Origin: Bacteroides propionicigenes | GTDB taxonomy: Bacteria; Bacteroidota; Bacteroidia; Bacteroidales; Bacteroidaceae | Reading direction: 5' to 3' | Assembly (NCBI RefSeq): GCF_018390535.1 | Contig: NZ_JAHBBW010000005.1 | Span: 1-64,000 of the forward strand | Length of the DNA: 64,000 bases | Part shown: positions 26,951 to 36,494 of the stretch, in pieces | Numbering within the stretch: the stretch's first letter is position 1 | How the letters are laid out: every line of letters starts with the position of its first letter | Notes under the pieces: model-generated | Databases searched by the model: none | What the model was told of the DNA's origin: nothing | What the model saw: only the letters and a program-made list of their open reading frames with translations | Program-made: the position numbers and the translations under genes

Positions 26951-28117
26951 TTACTTATAATTCAAGAAACTCTCTTGCACCAGTTTCCCCGCTTGCCATA
27001 CAGCACGTATGTTCAGTTCCTTATCCAATATCAGGATGTCGGCATCCTTATCTTTCTGCAGAGAACCTTTCCGGTCGTACACTCCCATAATACGTGCCGG
27101 AGTTTCAGAAGCCATACGTAAGGCGTCTCCCAACGGGATACCGGCTTTTGTCATGGTACGTACCAACACATCCATAGTAGCAATACTGCCTGCCAGAGAA
27201 GACCGGTCGGCAAGTTTGCATACACCGTCCTCAATGATATAGCGGGGATCGTTGATTTCCTTGCCTTCGGTGGCAGCGCAGGAGAGGGCATCCGTTACGA
27301 GACAGGTATGTTCCACGCCTTTCAGCTTATATGCCAATCTTAGGATGGTGGATGGCAGGTGGATGCCGTCGGCGATGAGTTCAATGGTCATGCCATCGGT
27401 CAGGTAGACGCTCTCCACAGTGCCCTCGTACTTGTATTCGCGGCGTTTGTGGAAGCCTGGCATGGCATTGTAAAAGTGTGCGGCATGGGTGAATCCGGCA
27501 TCGTAGGCGGCACGGATGCCATCATATTCGGCTTCGGTGTGCGATACGGCTGCCAATATGCCTTTTTCGCGCAGGTAACTTGCAAACTCCAGTGCACCGG
27601 GCAATTCGGGGGAAGCATCCCATCGACGGATACAACGGGTACTTTCTACAAGTTCCCGGTATTCTTGTTCGTCAATCTCTTTTACTTGGTCGGCAAACTG
27701 TTCACCAGCCATTTTTTTGTTGAGGTAGGGACCTTCGATGTGAAGTCCCAATACGGGGCTGTCAGGCTCTGACATAAGCTGTTCGCACACTTGGACAGCC
27801 TGGTGCAGCTTGCTGAACGGAGAAGAGGAAATGGTAGGGTAGAAGCTCGTAGCACCATGATTGAGGTGTGCATTGATGATGTTGCGGAACGCTTCTTCTG
27901 TACATTCATTGAAGTCGTGTCCGCCACCGCCATGTGCGTGCATACAGACAAAACCGGGCACGATGTACATACCTTTGGCATCAATGAGCCGTGCGCCGAT
28001 AAGGGCGAGGTCGCAGTTAGTCACTTCGAGAATTTTTCCGTCGCGCATCAGGACGGAACCTTCATTCAGCCAACCTTGCGGGGTGAATATGCGTCCGTTA
28101 ATAATTTGAGTAAGCAT
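26951..28117 (-). CDS. nagA: N-acetylglucosamine-6-phosphate deacetylase
   Basis: It deacetylates GlcNAc-6-phosphate to glucosamine 6-phosphate in amino-sugar and cell-wall recycling. The 388-residue amidohydrolase has metal-site residues H60 and H62 in CMHAHGGGGHD. HIEGPYLNKK carries the metal Glu, VSHTEAEYDG and THAAHFYNAMPGFHKR follow, and LVTDALS holds the catalytic Asp. It sits 37 bases downstream of potD and 16 upstream of the MATE gene. No nagB is visible nearby, so the link to polyamine uptake looks positional, not functional. Confidence 0.94.
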   Translation of the reverse strand: MLTQIINGRIFTPQGWLNEGSVLMRDGKILEVTNCDLALIGARLIDAKGMYIVPGFVCMHAHGGGGHDFNECTEEAFRNIINAHLNHGATSFYPTISSSPFSKLHQAVQVCEQLMSEPDSPVLGLHIEGPYLNKKMAGEQFADQVKEIDEQEYRELVESTRCIRRWDASPELPGALEFASYLREKGILAAVSHTEAEYDGIRAAYDAGFTHAAHFYNAMPGFHKRREYKYEGTVESVYLTDGMTIELIADGIHLPSTILRLAYKLKGVEHTCLVTDALSCAATEGKEINDPRYIIEDGVCKLADRSSLAGSIATMDVLVRTMTKAGIPLGDALRMASETPARIMGVYDRKGSLQKDKDADILILDKELNIRAVWQAGKLVQESFLNYK

Positions 28118-28154
28118 TTTCAGATTTATGATTTAAGATTTATAAATTATGATT

Positions 28155-29489
28155 TCAGCGTTGTGATTTCCGTCTCCGGTGGTGGCGCTGTTTGTGCTTG
28201 TACTTGCGTATCTTGCCGTACACCAACCAAATGAATAATACTCCGAATACAGAAAATATCAGCAATACGATACCGGTGTTGAGGTTGTCTCCTTTCACGC
28301 GGCTCCACATCTCGAGTACGAGTTCGGTACGGTCGCCGAAGTCACGTATCATGGCACAGCGTTCCACTACTTTTCTGTCGGGATATTGTACGGGGTTTAT
28401 TTGCAGACTGTCTGCACCTACACCTTCACCAAAAAAGTAGCTGAGGTCGGAGCGCGTCTCAATGGAAGTGTCCCGCTTGGCTTCCATAATTTCGGGAGTG
28501 GCAACAGCACTTACGTAGCCTATAGCATCCATGTTGCGCAGGGCGATATCTGGTTGACAGAGATAGTTAATGAAGTAGGAGGCAGCCTTTGGATTGCGTG
28601 CGTATTTGGGGATTACCCAACCGTCATACCATATATTACTGCCCTCACGCGGCACTTCATAGGCAAGGTCCACGCCTACTGCTCCGGCTTCTTCAATGGC
28701 CCATACGGCGTCACCGCTCCAAGTGAGGTTGAGCCAGGTCTTGTTCTTGGTCATCATCTCTTTGCCAAAGTCTGCTTCCCAACCAGATATGTTGGGTTTC
28801 ATAGCTTTCAGATATTTCTCGGCAAGGACTATGGTCTGTGAGGAATTGTCATTCATAAGTTGCTCTACGGTTACAATACTGTCAGCAAGCTGGCGGGCAT
28901 GGGCGTAGATAATGGCGGTTCCGTAGGCATCGCGGTAGCTGTCTTTCATCAGGATTTTGCCCTTGTTCTTGGAGTTCCACAGGCAATGCCAGCTGCCGGC
29001 TTCGTCAAGAGTGATGAAACTACGGTTGTAGAGGATGCCGGCTGTACCCCACATATAAGGTACTGCATAGTCGGTGGTGATACGTCCCGGTTGACTGGTC
29101 TTGTTCAGCTCCCGACGGATGTAGGGGGAGATGTTGGGCAGGTAATCCGGAGTTTTGCCGAAATTGCGGTTGATAGGAAGGAGAAGGTTTTTTTTCAGCA
29201 TTCGTTCGATGATGTACTCCGAAGGGCACACCACGTCAAAATCCTCATGACCACGCTCTATTTTGGTGAGCATTATTTCGTTAATGTCGAACACTTGGTA
29301 AACGAGACGGATATCCTCACCCGTTTGCTGTTTATACCAAGCAGGAAATTCGGCAAGCACATCTTCGTCGATGTAGTCCGCCCAGTTGTAGACTTTCAGT
29401 ACGTGGCTGCGCTCCTCGCCCGAGTCCTTACAGGAAACGGCTGTGAGGATAAAGCAGAGAAGAAGAAATATGTCTGTAAATCGTTGCAT
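28155..29489 (-). CDS. potD: Spermidine/putrescine-binding protein with C-terminal membrane anchor
   Basis: This is the substrate-binding component of the polyamine ABC importer encoded just upstream. The 444-residue protein starts with a lipoprotein signal (C20 in LTAVSCKDSGEE). A PotD-type domain (about 30-360) begins VLKVYNWADYIDEDVLAEF. Unlike E. coli PotD (348 residues, soluble) it ends with a transmembrane helix (about 404-424, GIVLLIFSVFGVLFIWLVYG) and a very basic tail. It is therefore probably tethered to the inner membrane. It lies 34 bases after potC. Confidence 0.9.
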   Translation of the reverse strand: MQRFTDIFLLLCFILTAVSCKDSGEERSHVLKVYNWADYIDEDVLAEFPAWYKQQTGEDIRLVYQVFDINEIMLTKIERGHEDFDVVCPSEYIIERMLKKNLLLPINRNFGKTPDYLPNISPYIRRELNKTSQPGRITTDYAVPYMWGTAGILYNRSFITLDEAGSWHCLWNSKNKGKILMKDSYRDAYGTAIIYAHARQLADSIVTVEQLMNDNSSQTIVLAEKYLKAMKPNISGWEADFGKEMMTKNKTWLNLTWSGDAVWAIEEAGAVGVDLAYEVPREGSNIWYDGWVIPKYARNPKAASYFINYLCQPDIALRNMDAIGYVSAVATPEIMEAKRDTSIETRSDLSYFFGEGVGADSLQINPVQYPDRKVVERCAMIRDFGDRTELVLEMWSRVKGDNLNTGIVLLIFSVFGVLFIWLVYGKIRKYKHKQRHHRRRKSQR

Positions 29490-29523
29490 TGTTTTCGTTT
29501 GGCAAGTTTATCTTGGCTATATT

Positions 29524-30315
29524 TTAATTTTTCTGCGCACGTTCCGCACGTTTGTTGATGACAATCAGCAACACCAACACTGTAATGAAAATTATGGTGG
29601 ACAGGGGACGCAGTTCCGGTGTCAGTCCTCCTTTGCGCGCATCAGCGTAGATATAGGTAGAAAGCGTTTCCAGCCCTTCGTTTCCAATAGTGAATATGGT
29701 TACCGCGAAATCATCGATAGAGAGCGTAAAAGCAAGTATAAATCCGCTTATCATTCCCGGAAATATCTCCGGCAGAATTACTTTGCGCAATGCCTGAAAA
29801 GGAGTGGCTCCAAGGTCGAGGGCAGCTTCATATACATTTTGGTTCATCTTTTTCAGACGGGGCATTACGCTCAACACCACGTAAGGGGTACAGAACGTGA
29901 TGTGCGCCAGTACTACTGTGGTGAATCCCTGAGAAATACCGAAACTGACAAACAACAAGAACAGTGACACACCCGTAATGATGTCCGCATTCATCATCGG
30001 AATGGCATTAGCGAAGTTCATCACTTGGCGTGTACGTGTACGCAGGTTGAAGATGCCGATAGCTGCGATGCTGCCCAACGCCGTACTGGCGGTAGCAGCT
30101 AATATAGCGATGGCAAAAGTGTTCCAAATGGCGTTCATCAGAGAATGGTGCATACCACCTGTAAAGAGTGAACTGTACAGCTTCGTGGAGAATCCTGTCC
30201 AGTTACCCAGCACTTTGGCTTCAGTGAACGAGAATATCATTATAATAAGTATAGGCGAGTAGAGCAGCGCAAGCAGCAGCCACAGGTAGCCTTTGGCAAG
30301 AATACGTGTCATCAT
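29524..30315 (-). CDS. potC: Spermidine/putrescine ABC permease, PotC type
   Basis: One of the two inner membrane permeases of the polyamine importer. It has 263 residues, six predicted helices and the EAA loop AALDLGATPFQALRKVILPEIFPG (about 160-183) that contacts the ATPase. The ending AFTLSIDDFAVTIF is typical of PotC. Its start overlaps the potB stop by four bases, which points to coupled translation and a PotB-PotC heterodimer. Confidence 0.95.
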   Translation of the reverse strand: MMTRILAKGYLWLLLALLYSPILIIMIFSFTEAKVLGNWTGFSTKLYSSLFTGGMHHSLMNAIWNTFAIAILAATASTALGSIAAIGIFNLRTRTRQVMNFANAIPMMNADIITGVSLFLLFVSFGISQGFTTVVLAHITFCTPYVVLSVMPRLKKMNQNVYEAALDLGATPFQALRKVILPEIFPGMISGFILAFTLSIDDFAVTIFTIGNEGLETLSTYIYADARKGGLTPELRPLSTIIFITVLVLLIVINKRAERAQKN

Positions 30316-31115
30316 ATCACACCTCCGCTTTCATTGGATGCGCCGTCCTCCTCGTTAGTAAAGAGGATGGTGACGCCTATCAGCAATAGCATGATGAGCG
30401 ACAAGGCTGCACCGTAGTTCCACATTCCGTTGTAAATATTCTCTTGCACGGTCGTTCCAAAGAGTTTGATATTGTTCATCGTCAGCAGTTCGGCAATGGC
30501 AAAGGTACTCACCGTAGGCATAAATACCATTACTATACCGCTCATGATGCCCGGCATGGAAAGAGGCAGTATCACTTTACCGAATACTTGCAACGGGTTG
30601 GCTCCGAGGTCTTGAGCAGCTTCTATGAGGTTGTGATCCATCTTCTGTAATGTATTGTAGATGGGGTATATCATGAAGGGTAGGAAGTTGTACACCATGC
30701 CGAACACGAGCGCACCTTCACCCAGCGGCAGGTTCAGAAAGTCGAACAGCGCTACGGTGGCAAGTGTACGTATCAGTATGTTCACCCACATGGGCAGTAT
30801 GAAAAGCACCACCATCGTCTGCGAAGTGTTAAACTGTTTCTGACTGAGGATATATGCCGCAGGATAGCCCAGCAACAGGCATGTCAGTGTCGTGATGATG
30901 GCTATGCCGATAGAGTACACAAATGTATTCATTGCCTCCGGATGCATCATGAATTTGCGGAAGTTGGCAAAGGTAAAAGCTCCCTCGGCATCCGTAAAGG
31001 CATATAGTACAATCAACAGGAGCGGCACTATCACAAATATCAGCAGAAACAGTGCATAGGGAACTGTCCAATTGCGCCGCCGCATGAAAAAAGAAGATAA
31101 CTTACTTAACATCAC
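30312..31115 (-). CDS. potB: Spermidine/putrescine ABC permease, PotB type
   Basis: The second permease of the importer: 267 residues, six helices, EAA loop EAAQDLGANPLQVFGKVILPLSMPG. The PotB-like segment LPMWVNILIRTLA (about 112-124) separates it from PotC. It follows potA by 19 bases and overlaps potC. A tail of acidic and polar residues (NEEDGASNESGGVI) closes the protein. Confidence 0.95.
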   Translation of the reverse strand: MMLSKLSSFFMRRRNWTVPYALFLLIFVIVPLLLIVLYAFTDAEGAFTFANFRKFMMHPEAMNTFVYSIGIAIITTLTCLLLGYPAAYILSQKQFNTSQTMVVLFILPMWVNILIRTLATVALFDFLNLPLGEGALVFGMVYNFLPFMIYPIYNTLQKMDHNLIEAAQDLGANPLQVFGKVILPLSMPGIMSGIVMVFMPTVSTFAIAELLTMNNIKLFGTTVQENIYNGMWNYGAALSLIMLLLIGVTILFTNEEDGASNESGGVI

Positions 31116-31134
31116 ATATTAATTTATCGCCTTG

Positions 31135-32532
31135 TCACTCTATTATCTTATCACCTTTTTTCACCCGTATATTCTCGGGTGCAATCCGTATTCCCACTCT
31201 GTCTCCGTCATCCCATACATCGTTGGTGTCTACGAAGATATCTTCGTCCCAATCAGTAAACACAGTCAGGTGGTAATGATTCCCTTTGTAGAGGATAAAT
31301 TTCACTTCGCCCGTCAGTCGTCCGTCTTCTTCGTTGTCTTCGAGGATAACGTTTTGGAAGTCCACTTCTACCTTTACGGGTATTTCGGGTTGTATGTCGC
31401 GTACCGGACTGCACTCGAAGCTGCAACCCAAGAATTCCACATGTGTTTCATCCAAAAGTTTTCCTTCGAAGGTATTGCAGGTGCGTTCTTTCTTCATTAC
31501 GTGGATGTCGAAGGGCTTTACCAGTAAGCCCACCTCCCTGCCGGCTTCAAAGCAGTGATAATCCTGTACCATCAATTCGTAGCCTTCACGGGTCTGCACC
31601 AGCATCTCGTAGTGTACGCCTTTGAAGATGGAACTTGTTACGGTTCCCATCAGCTGTGCCGCATCAGAAGGGTCGAAAATGTAGATGTCTTCCGGACGGA
31701 TAACTACATCCACCTGTGCCTGTTCTCCGAAGCCTGCATCCACACAGTCAAATTCGTGCCCGCAGAATGCGACGAGCTGGTCGTGCACCATTACACCGTT
31801 CAAAATGTTACTTTCGCCGATGAAGTCGGCTACAAAAGAGTTGGTTGGTTCGTTGTAGATGTCTATCGGAGTACCGATTTGCTGTATTTTGCCTTCACTC
31901 ATTACGACAATGGTGTCGCTCAGCGTAAGGGCTTCTTCCTGGTCGTGGGTGACATATACGAAAGTGATGCCCAGCTTTTGGTGCATCTCTTTCAGTTCCA
32001 TTTGCATATCCTTGCGCATTTTCAGGTCGAGGGCGGCAAGGGGTTCATCAAGGAGCAGCACTTCGGGCTCGTTGACGATGGCGCGGGCTATGGCAACACG
32101 CTGTTGCTGTCCGCCGGAGAGGGAATCCACGTCGCGATCCTCATAGTCGGTCATGCCTACCATACGGAGCGCCTGTTTCACTTTCTTTTCGATAGTGGTG
32201 GCGGGCAGCTTCTTCAGCTTGAGACCGAAAGCTATGTTATTAAATACATTGAGATGTGGGAACAAGGCATACTTTTGGAATACAGTATTTACCGGACGGC
32301 GGTGGGGAGGTGTCTGTGTGATGTCTTTCCCTGCAATGGTAATCACTCCTTCCGAAGCAGTCTGGAAGCCTGCAATCAGACGCAACAACGTCGTCTTTCC
32401 GCAACCGGACGGTCCCAATATCGTTACAAACTCGCCCTTACGGACAGACAAATTTACATCATTCAGTACGGCTTTATCTCCGAAGAACTTTGATACGTGC
32501 TCTACACTGATGATGCAGTCGGACTTTTGCAT
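31135..32532 (-). CDS. potA: Spermidine/putrescine ABC ATPase, PotA type, with long C-terminus
   Basis: The ATPase of the polyamine importer. Walker A is GPSGCGKTT at 40-48, the signature [14 protein letters not shown], Walker [13 protein letters not shown], and the switch [10 protein letters not shown]. After the ATPase (about 1-240) come TOBE-like beta domains. The protein is 465 residues, against 378 in E. coli. The extra C-terminal segment (about 350-465) looks like a further TOBE/OB-like regulatory domain. It heads potABCD-nagA-MATE and has a TACCTTTG box upstream. Confidence 0.94.
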   Translation of the reverse strand: MQKSDCIISVEHVSKFFGDKAVLNDVNLSVRKGEFVTILGPSGCGKTTLLRLIAGFQTASEGVITIAGKDITQTPPHRRPVNTVFQKYALFPHLNVFNNIAFGLKLKKLPATTIEKKVKQALRMVGMTDYEDRDVDSLSGGQQQRVAIARAIVNEPEVLLLDEPLAALDLKMRKDMQMELKEMHQKLGITFVYVTHDQEEALTLSDTIVVMSEGKIQQIGTPIDIYNEPTNSFVADFIGESNILNGVMVHDQLVAFCGHEFDCVDAGFGEQAQVDVVIRPEDIYIFDPSDAAQLMGTVTSSIFKGVHYEMLVQTREGYELMVQDYHCFEAGREVGLLVKPFDIHVMKKERTCNTFEGKLLDETHVEFLGCSFECSPVRDIQPEIPVKVEVDFQNVILEDNEEDGRLTGEVKFILYKGNHYHLTVFTDWDEDIFVDTNDVWDDGDRVGIRIAPENIRVKKGDKIIE

Positions 32533-32604
32533 AAGCGTTTCTTACTTTATCCAAACTAATTAAACAAATCTCTACCTGATATAGTCAGTCATAAAAAAGT
32601 GGCG

Positions 32605-32612
32605 CAAAGGTA
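32605..32612 (-). promoter_or_regulatory. Putative -7 box for the potABCD operon
   Basis: Minus-strand TACCTTTG lies 73 bases before the potA ATG. The palindrome at 32651-32690 is about 40-80 bases upstream of it and may regulate it. Confidence 0.5.
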
Positions 32613-32650
32613 CATATTTTCTTGTAATTTTTAAGGGTTATGAATTATAA

Positions 32651-32690
32651 GTTATGACTTATTTGCCAATGCTTGCAAATAAGTCATAAC
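32651..32690. repeat. Perfect 16-bp palindrome spanning the SDR promoter
   Basis: GTTATGACTTATTTGC (32651-32666) and its exact reverse complement (32675-32690) are separated by eight bases. The left arm contains the -33 TTTG and the right arm the first half of the -7 box of the SDR gene. The element also lies upstream of the divergent pot promoter. It looks like an operator for a dimeric regulator. Confidence 0.7.
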
Positions 32691-32694
32691 TTTG
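32662..32694 (+). promoter_or_regulatory. Promoter of the SDR gene
   Basis: TTTG (32662-32665), a 21-base spacer and TAACTTTG (32687-32694) match the consensus. The ATG follows 30 bases later. Confidence 0.7.
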
Positions 32695-32724
32695 CCGTCC
32701 GTAATATTAAATTCCTTATAAGAA

Positions 32725-33486
32725 ATGGAAAAGAAAATCGTACTTATCACCGGCGCTTCTTCAGGTATAGGAGAGGGCTGTGCACGCAAATTTGCTATGA
32801 ATGGTTACCGCCTGATTCTCAACGGACGGAATGTAGAAAAGCTGATTGCTGTAAAGCATAAACTGGAAGCGGAATACCATGCGGATATTTGCCTGTTACC
32901 TTTCGACGTACGTGACCGCCAAGCTGCGAAAGCCGCTCTTGACTCGCTTCCCGAAGCATGGAAGGCGATAGATATTCTCATCAACAATGCCGGACTGGTA
33001 ATCGGTGTGGACAAGGAGCATGAAGGTAATCTGGATGAGTGGGACATTGTTCTCGATACCAATATAAAATCCTTGCTTGCCATGACACGTCTTATTGTTC
33101 CCGGAATGGTGGAGCGAGGATGCGGCCATATCATCAATATGGGTTCCATCGCAGGCGATTATGCCTATCCGGGCGGCAGCGTATACTGTGCCAGCAAAGC
33201 TGCCGTAAAAGCGTTATCTGACGGTTTGCGCATCGACCTTGTGGATACCCCCATACGAGTGACTAACATTAAACCCGGTTTGGTGGAGACTAATTTCTCT
33301 GTGGTACGTTTTCGTGGTGACAAATCCGCTGCCGATAATGTGTACAAAGGCATCCGCCCGCTTACAGGCGATGACATTGCTGAAGTTGTGTATTTTGCAG
33401 CTGCCGTACCCGAACATATTCAGGTGGCAGAGGTGTTAGTAATGCCTACTAATCAGGCTACAGGTACAATTGTTAGCCGGAAATAA
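32725..33486 (+). CDS. Short-chain dehydrogenase/reductase (YdfG-like)
   Basis: A 253-residue NAD(P)-dependent oxidoreductase of the classical SDR type. The cofactor loop TGASSGIGEG is at 9-18, NNAG near 90, a catalytic Ser in NMGSIAG, and the Tyr/Lys pair Y154 and K158 in YCASK. Overall pattern and length resemble E. coli YdfG, which acts on 3-hydroxy acids such as serine and allo-threonine; the substrate here is unproven. It is monocistronic, divergent from potA, and its promoter lies in a perfect palindrome. Confidence 0.88.
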   Translation: MEKKIVLITGASSGIGEGCARKFAMNGYRLILNGRNVEKLIAVKHKLEAEYHADICLLPFDVRDRQAAKAALDSLPEAWKAIDILINNAGLVIGVDKEHEGNLDEWDIVLDTNIKSLLAMTRLIVPGMVERGCGHIINMGSIAGDYAYPGGSVYCASKAAVKALSDGLRIDLVDTPIRVTNIKPGLVETNFSVVRFRGDKSAADNVYKGIRPLTGDDIAEVVYFAAAVPEHIQVAEVLVMPTNQATGTIVSRK

Positions 33487-33547
33487 GCTCTATTTTGCAA
33501 CAACAGAAGTGCAAGAGTATACTTGAGCAAAGAACGTATGCCGTTTG

Positions 33548-33583
33548 TTTACGTAAAATAACACTTGTTATTACTCTCGTAAA
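33548..33583. other. Stem-loop between SDR and TPR genes
   Basis: TTTACG (33548-33553) with CGTAAA (33578-33583) encloses AATAAC/GTTATT (33557-33572). An A-rich rather than T-rich run follows on the plus strand, so it is a weak terminator candidate for the SDR gene at best. Confidence 0.35.
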
Positions 33584-33606
33584 AAACCCAAAAAAGGTAA
33601 AAAGGT

Positions 33607-33637
33607 TTTGCTCCTACGCCATAGGCAGCTAACTTTG
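33607..33637 (+). promoter_or_regulatory. Promoter of the TPR protein gene
   Basis: TTTG (33607-33610), a 19-base spacer and TAACTTTG (33630-33637) match both boxes. The predicted start near 33644 leaves about 24 bases of leader. Confidence 0.72.
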
Positions 33638-33667
33638 GAATATCAATATTTAAAATCATAAAAGCAT

Positions 33668-34381
33668 ATGAAAAAATTAATCTTATCTCTTGCACTTTGT
33701 TGTGCAGCTACTAATTTCTTTGCGCAGAATGCCGATCCTGCACAATTAGTCAACGAAGGTAAAGCCGCACTTGAGGCTAAGAATTATCAAGTAGCATTCA
33801 CAAAATTCAGCACTTATCTTACACAAACAAACAACCAAGATTCTGTAATTGCATTTAATTGTGGCGTTTGCGCTGACAAAATTAAGAAACCGGCTGATGC
33901 CTTAAAATATTTTGATATAGCTGTACAGAAGAAGTATAACTTAGCCAATGCTTATATAGGTAAAGCAGGTGCATTGAAGGACTTGAAGAAGAACGATGAA
34001 TATGTCGCTACCCTGAAAGAAGGCCTGGAAGCTGTTCCCGGTAATAAAACTTTGACTAAACTGTATGCCACTTTCTATGTAAATCAGGGTATTATGGCAC
34101 AGAAAGCCAAAAAGAACAGTGATGCGGAAGAGGCCTTCAAACAAGCGCTTGCTATTCAGCCTAACAATATAAATGCGCTCAATAGCTTGGGAACATTGAG
34201 TTATAGTCAAGGTGCGGCTCTGTTAAAGACAGATGCTGATAAGGCAAAAGAAGAATTTAAGCAAGCCAAGGAATGCTTGGACAAATTGCTCCCACTGTTA
34301 TCTGCCGATAAACCGGCTCAAAAGAAAATGAAAGACAATGCAAATACCATGTTGACTTTCATCAATTCTCAGTTGCAGTAA
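33668..34381 (+). CDS. Secreted TPR-repeat protein
   Basis: A 237-residue protein with a Sec signal peptide (about 1-19, ending TNFFAQ). Four or more tetratricopeptide repeats follow, with helices such as NEGKAALEAKNYQVAFTKF, NAYIGKAGALKDLKKNDEY and EEAFKQALAIQPNNINAL. It is probably a periplasmic or outer-membrane-associated scaffold; no enzymatic residues are seen. It has its own promoter and a strong terminator, so it is expressed alone. The partner is unknown. Confidence 0.8.
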   Translation: MKKLILSLALCCAATNFFAQNADPAQLVNEGKAALEAKNYQVAFTKFSTYLTQTNNQDSVIAFNCGVCADKIKKPADALKYFDIAVQKKYNLANAYIGKAGALKDLKKNDEYVATLKEGLEAVPGNKTLTKLYATFYVNQGIMAQKAKKNSDAEEAFKQALAIQPNNINALNSLGTLSYSQGAALLKTDADKAKEEFKQAKECLDKLLPLLSADKPAQKKMKDNANTMLTFINSQLQ

Positions 34382-34400
34382 GCCATAAAAAAACGATTGT

Positions 34401-34442
34401 AAAAAGAGAGGCAGGTACCGGAAGATACCTGCCTCTCTTTTT
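34401..34442. terminator. Bidirectional terminator between the TPR gene and glgB
   Basis: A perfect 17-bp stem (34401-34417 with 34426-34442), GC-rich in the middle and flanked by A-run and T-run, serves both convergent genes. Confidence 0.92.
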
Positions 34443-34458
34443 ATGATTATTTCTATAT

Positions 34459-36468
34459 TTATTTAGTTTTTCTCAATACCACTGCGGTACGTGCCGGAAT
34501 ATAGAGCTTCAACCACTCCTTTTTCTCCTTCTTATACAGAGGATCTGAAAGTGTAAAATGTTTCACTGTATCATCAGCAAGACCATTACCGCCATAGTCA
34601 GGATTGTCCGTGTTTAATATAACTTCATAAGAACCTGCAGGAACCAAGAATCCGTAATCAGTGAAAGACTGTTTAGGATTGAAGTTAAATACAAATATCA
34701 AATCCTTGCGCATATATGCTAAAATCTGGTCTCCGTCATTATGCCATATTTCTTGCACCGGTGTAGCTTGGAAATTCTTTACGCTTTTGATAACTCCCAA
34801 CATGGCGCAATCAAAATCGCCCAGATAATGGTATGCCAAATTTTTGTTGTCTACCAAATCCCATTGACGACGGGCATACTTACATGACCAGCCATTACCC
34901 TCACGAGGAAAGTCTATCCATTCAGGATGCCCGAATTCATTACCCATGAAATTAAGATAACCGCCATTAATAGTCGTTGCAGTCAGCAAACGTATCATTT
35001 TGTGTAAAGCAATGCCACGATGTACCGTATAGTTTTCATCGCCTTTCTGCATATGCCAGTACATATCAGCGTCTATCAGACGGAAAACAATGGTTTTGTC
35101 ACCTACCAATGCCTGGTCATGACTCTCCGCATAAGATATTGTTTTTTCATCTTGACGGCGATTGGTTACTTCCCAAAACATACTGGACGGTTTCCAGTCT
35201 TCATCTATCTTTTCCTTGATAGTCTTAATCCAATAATCGGGAACATTCATCGCCATACGATAATCAAATCCATAGCCTCCGTCCTCAAATTTTGCAGCCA
35301 AGCCCGGCATCCCCGATACTTCTTCTGCGATGGTGATTGCCTTGGGATTAACTTGATGAATCAATCGGTTGGCAAGTGTCAGATAACAAATGGCATTATC
35401 ATCCTGATGACCGTTGAAGTAATCTCCGTAATTACAGAACGCCTCACCCAAACCATGACTGTAATATAACATAGAGGTTACACCGTCAAAGCGGAAACCG
35501 TCAAAACGATATTCTTCCATCCAATATTTGCAGTTAGACAGCAAGAAATGAATAACTTCATTTTTTCCGTAATCAAAGCAGAGTGAATCCCACGCCGGGT
35601 GTTCACGGCGAGCGCCCGGATAGAAATATTGATTCGGATCACCGGCAAAGTTACCCAAACCTTCAACTTCGTTCTTCACTGCATGAGAATGGACAATATC
35701 CATGATAACGGCAATGCCCATACTGTGGGCCGTATCAATTAATTCTTTCAGTTCGTCCGGAGTACCGAAACGTGAAGAAGCCGCAAAGAAACTGGATACA
35801 TGATAGCCGAAACTTCCATAATAAGGATGCTCCTGAATTGCCATAATCTGAATACAGTTATATCCGTCTTTGGCAATGCGGGGGAGAATCTTTTCTTGGA
35901 ATTCCTTATAACTACCCACTTTTTCTTCCTGTTGCGCCATGCCGATGTGGCATTCATAAATCAGCAACGGGTCAGTGGCAGCTTTAAAAGCTTTTTTCTT
36001 CATCTTGTACGGTTTCTCCGGATTCCATACTTGGGCGCTGAATATCTTGGTTTGCTCATCTTGAACAACCCTGTTGGCCCATGCCGGAATACGTTCGCCG
36101 CAACCGCCGTCCCAATGCACCATTAATTTATATAAATCACCGTGTTGCATGGCATCAGCCGGCAATTTTATTTCCCAGTTACCGTTTGCTTTGCGTTTCA
36201 GACTGTATTTTTTTTCTTCTTTCCAACCGTTGAATGTACCTATCAGGAAAATCTGAGTGGCGTTGGGAGCCCATTCGCGGAAAATCCAGCCATCAGCGGT
36301 GCGATGCAGACCAAAATAAAGATAGCCGGATGCAAAATCCGATAATGTTTGTTTTCCCTTGTTGGTCAGCTCCGCCTCTTTTTCAGCAGCATGTTTATGG
36401 CGTCCGTTTATGGCATCTGCAAAAGGTTCCAGCCAAGGGTCATTCTTAATCAAATTCAATGTTTCCAT
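34459..36468 (-). CDS. glgB: 1,4-alpha-glucan branching enzyme
   Basis: It introduces alpha-1,6 branches into glycogen in the cytoplasm. The 669-residue protein has an N-terminal CBM48 domain (about 60-150, WIFREWAPNATQIFLIGTFNGW) and a GH13 barrel. The nucleophile is expected at D328 in FRFDGVTSM and the acid/base at E382 in IAEEVSGMPG, with a C-terminal beta domain. The sequence around the active site (FDGVTSMLYYSHG, NEFGHPEWIDFPREGNGWS) resembles the eukaryote-like GH13_8 subfamily rather than E. coli GlgB. It follows the YhcH and DUF2461 genes with short gaps. Confidence 0.95.
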   Translation of the reverse strand: METLNLIKNDPWLEPFADAINGRHKHAAEKEAELTNKGKQTLSDFASGYLYFGLHRTADGWIFREWAPNATQIFLIGTFNGWKEEKKYSLKRKANGNWEIKLPADAMQHGDLYKLMVHWDGGCGERIPAWANRVVQDEQTKIFSAQVWNPEKPYKMKKKAFKAATDPLLIYECHIGMAQQEEKVGSYKEFQEKILPRIAKDGYNCIQIMAIQEHPYYGSFGYHVSSFFAASSRFGTPDELKELIDTAHSMGIAVIMDIVHSHAVKNEVEGLGNFAGDPNQYFYPGARREHPAWDSLCFDYGKNEVIHFLLSNCKYWMEEYRFDGFRFDGVTSMLYYSHGLGEAFCNYGDYFNGHQDDNAICYLTLANRLIHQVNPKAITIAEEVSGMPGLAAKFEDGGYGFDYRMAMNVPDYWIKTIKEKIDEDWKPSSMFWEVTNRRQDEKTISYAESHDQALVGDKTIVFRLIDADMYWHMQKGDENYTVHRGIALHKMIRLLTATTINGGYLNFMGNEFGHPEWIDFPREGNGWSCKYARRQWDLVDNKNLAYHYLGDFDCAMLGVIKSVKNFQATPVQEIWHNDGDQILAYMRKDLIFVFNFNPKQSFTDYGFLVPAGSYEVILNTDNPDYGGNGLADDTVKHFTLSDPLYKKEKKEWLKLYIPARTAVVLRKTK

Positions 36469-36494
36469 AGAGGATTAATTTTGGGTATATGATA

